Assembly: GCA_900541985.1 (NCBI GenBank)
Contig: UQLX01000002.1
Span: forward strand, 62,001 to 126,000
DNA length: 64,000 nt
From: an uncultured Blautia sp.
Lineage (GTDB): Bacteria; Bacillota; Clostridia; Lachnospirales; Lachnospiraceae
Reading direction: 5' to 3'
Below, piece by piece: positions 63,408-64,000 of the stretch (position 1 is its first letter; every line of letters starts with the position of its first letter). The position numbers and the translations under genes are program-made. The notes under the pieces were generated by a model, which did no database searches, was not told the DNA's origin, and saw nothing but the letters and a program-made list of their open reading frames with translations.

Positions 63408-63635
63408 ATGTCAAACACAAATTCTTCTAACAAAGCTGTTGTACCGGAAGCAAAGGGCGCACTGGATCGTTTTAAATTTGAAGTAGCCAGTGAACTGGGT
63501 GTGCCGCTTACTGACGGATATAACGGAAATCTTACTTCCAAACAGAATGGTTCTGTAGGTGGTTATATGGTCAAGAAGATGATCGAAGCACAGGAACGTC
63601 AGATGTCCAGCGGTTCTCAGGGAGGACAGTTCTGA
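63408..63635 (+). CDS. alpha/beta-type small acid-soluble spore protein
   Basis: 75 residues; coats and protects spore DNA and is degraded at germination. The GPR cleavage region FKFEVASELGV and the DNA-binding block GYNGNLTSKQNGSVGGYMVK are well conserved. Strong AAGGAGG. Confirms the organism is a spore former or descends from one. Confidence 0.95.
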   Translation: MSNTNSSNKAVVPEAKGALDRFKFEVASELGVPLTDGYNGNLTSKQNGSVGGYMVKKMIEAQERQMSSGSQGGQF

Positions 63636-63657
63636 CGCCTGCTCCACTCTCAGGCAG

Positions 63658-63692
63658 AAAAAGCTCAGGAGACCATCGTCACCTGAGCTTTT
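63658..63692. terminator. bidirectional terminator after the SASP gene
   Basis: AAAAGCTCAGG (63659-63669) pairs with CCTGAGCTTTT (63682-63692), serving the SASP gene and the convergent DUF6465 gene. Confidence 0.85.
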
Positions 63693-63700
63693 CCTGTGTG

Positions 63701-64000
63701 TTATAAACCAAGGAAGCCTGTAATGTCACCATTGATGACATAGTGCGCTCCGTTATCTTCCGGCTTGATATATACTTTTAAGTCTTTAAGCTCTGATTCT
63801 TTTTTGCCCATCTCGTCTGTCCATATCTTCTTAATGCTTTCAACTACGTCTTTTGCATATACCTCTTTACCCCAGAACTGTACATACACCTCTGTGTTCG
63901 CCGGCGCAGCTTTTTTGGCAGCTGTCTTTCTTGCAGCCGGTTTCTTCTCAGCTGTTTTCTTTACAGCCGGTGTCTTTTTAACAGATGCTTTTTCCGTGGT
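63701..64000 (-). CDS. DUF6465 family protein, C-terminal part
   Basis: The frame is open to the window edge, so the N-terminus is outside. The visible 99 residues are a Lys/Ala/Pro-rich, histone-like low-complexity stretch ([19 protein letters not shown]) followed by a compact C-terminal domain ([40 protein letters not shown]). The basic repeats suggest nucleic-acid binding; function unknown. Confidence 0.75.
   Translation of the reverse strand, partial: TTEKASVKKTPAVKKTAEKKPAARKTAAKKAAPANTEVYVQFWGKEVYAKDVVESIKKIWTDEMGKKESELKDLKVYIKPEDNGAHYVINGDITGFLGL

Overview
The window looks like a chromosomal segment of a spore-forming Lachnospiraceae bacterium (Clostridia; Blautia-like is a guess). 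The basis is the moderate GC content, strong Gram-positive ribosome binding sites, the gene orders (yggS-sepF-ylmH-lspA-rluD; rplU-prp-rpmA-obg-yhbY-nadD-yqeK-rsfS; TIGR03960-DUF2344-rng), a THF riboswitch, an L27 with a cleavable leader next to Prp, and the sporulation genes ylbJ and an alpha/beta SASP. No rRNA, tRNA or CRISPR array was seen.

Layout. 1-1.78 kb: end of a FtsW/RodA/SpoVE gene coupled to a DacF-like carboxypeptidase. 1.8-2.7 kb: DegV protein. 2.7-6.9 kb: a decaying stretch in which an OpuCB-type permease piece is joined to a GH95 piece, followed by a small intact P-loop protein, a Crp/Fnr piece, and a molybdate cluster (permease tail, ModC lacking its ABC signature, an intact DUF364 protein, a frameshifted MobA-ModE fusion, a truncated cyclase). 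6.9-9.9 kb: promoter, THF riboswitch and folate operon folE-HD-folP-folBK, then a VanW-family gene to 11.25 kb. 11.26-20.1 kb (minus strand): xerS-like recombinase with a 44-bp palindrome upstream, dtd, a cytidylate kinase-like gene, rluD, lspA, aroB, ylmH, sepF, yggS and a HlyD-like gene. 20.2-20.9 kb: lexA. 20.96-25.3 kb (minus strand): rsfS, yqeK, nadD, yhbY, obg, rpmA, prp, rplU.

25.3-41.29 kb separates rplU from rng, which normally adjoin. Its left part carries an unrecognised gene and a PglD-NahK sugar kinase fusion. The rest is accessory DNA built from broken pieces: three IS66-type remnants, a 264-bp MITE-like element, an AlbA_2 protein, serine recombinase and AAA helicase pseudogenes, a prophage remnant (terminase, tail chaperone, tape measure), two RelE-type toxin-antitoxin pairs, a DUF4143 ATPase with tandem palindromic operators, small unknown genes and a transposase relic.

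41.3-64 kb returns to housekeeping genes, mostly minus strand: rng, DUF2344, TIGR03960 radical SAM, a PQQ-propeller protein, hisIE (with a degenerate HisF-like domain), hisB, hisD, hisG, hisZ, recU, lepB, an RluA-type synthase, YgiQ, a small alarmone synthetase, an M23 peptidase, pepD, ylbJ (plus), a coiled-coil protein, coaD, rsmD, mgsA, SASP (plus) and a partial DUF6465 gene. The organisation supports cell-wall synthesis and division, folate and histidine synthesis, ribosome assembly and sporulation. The accessory island is mostly genetic wreckage with a few intact genes.
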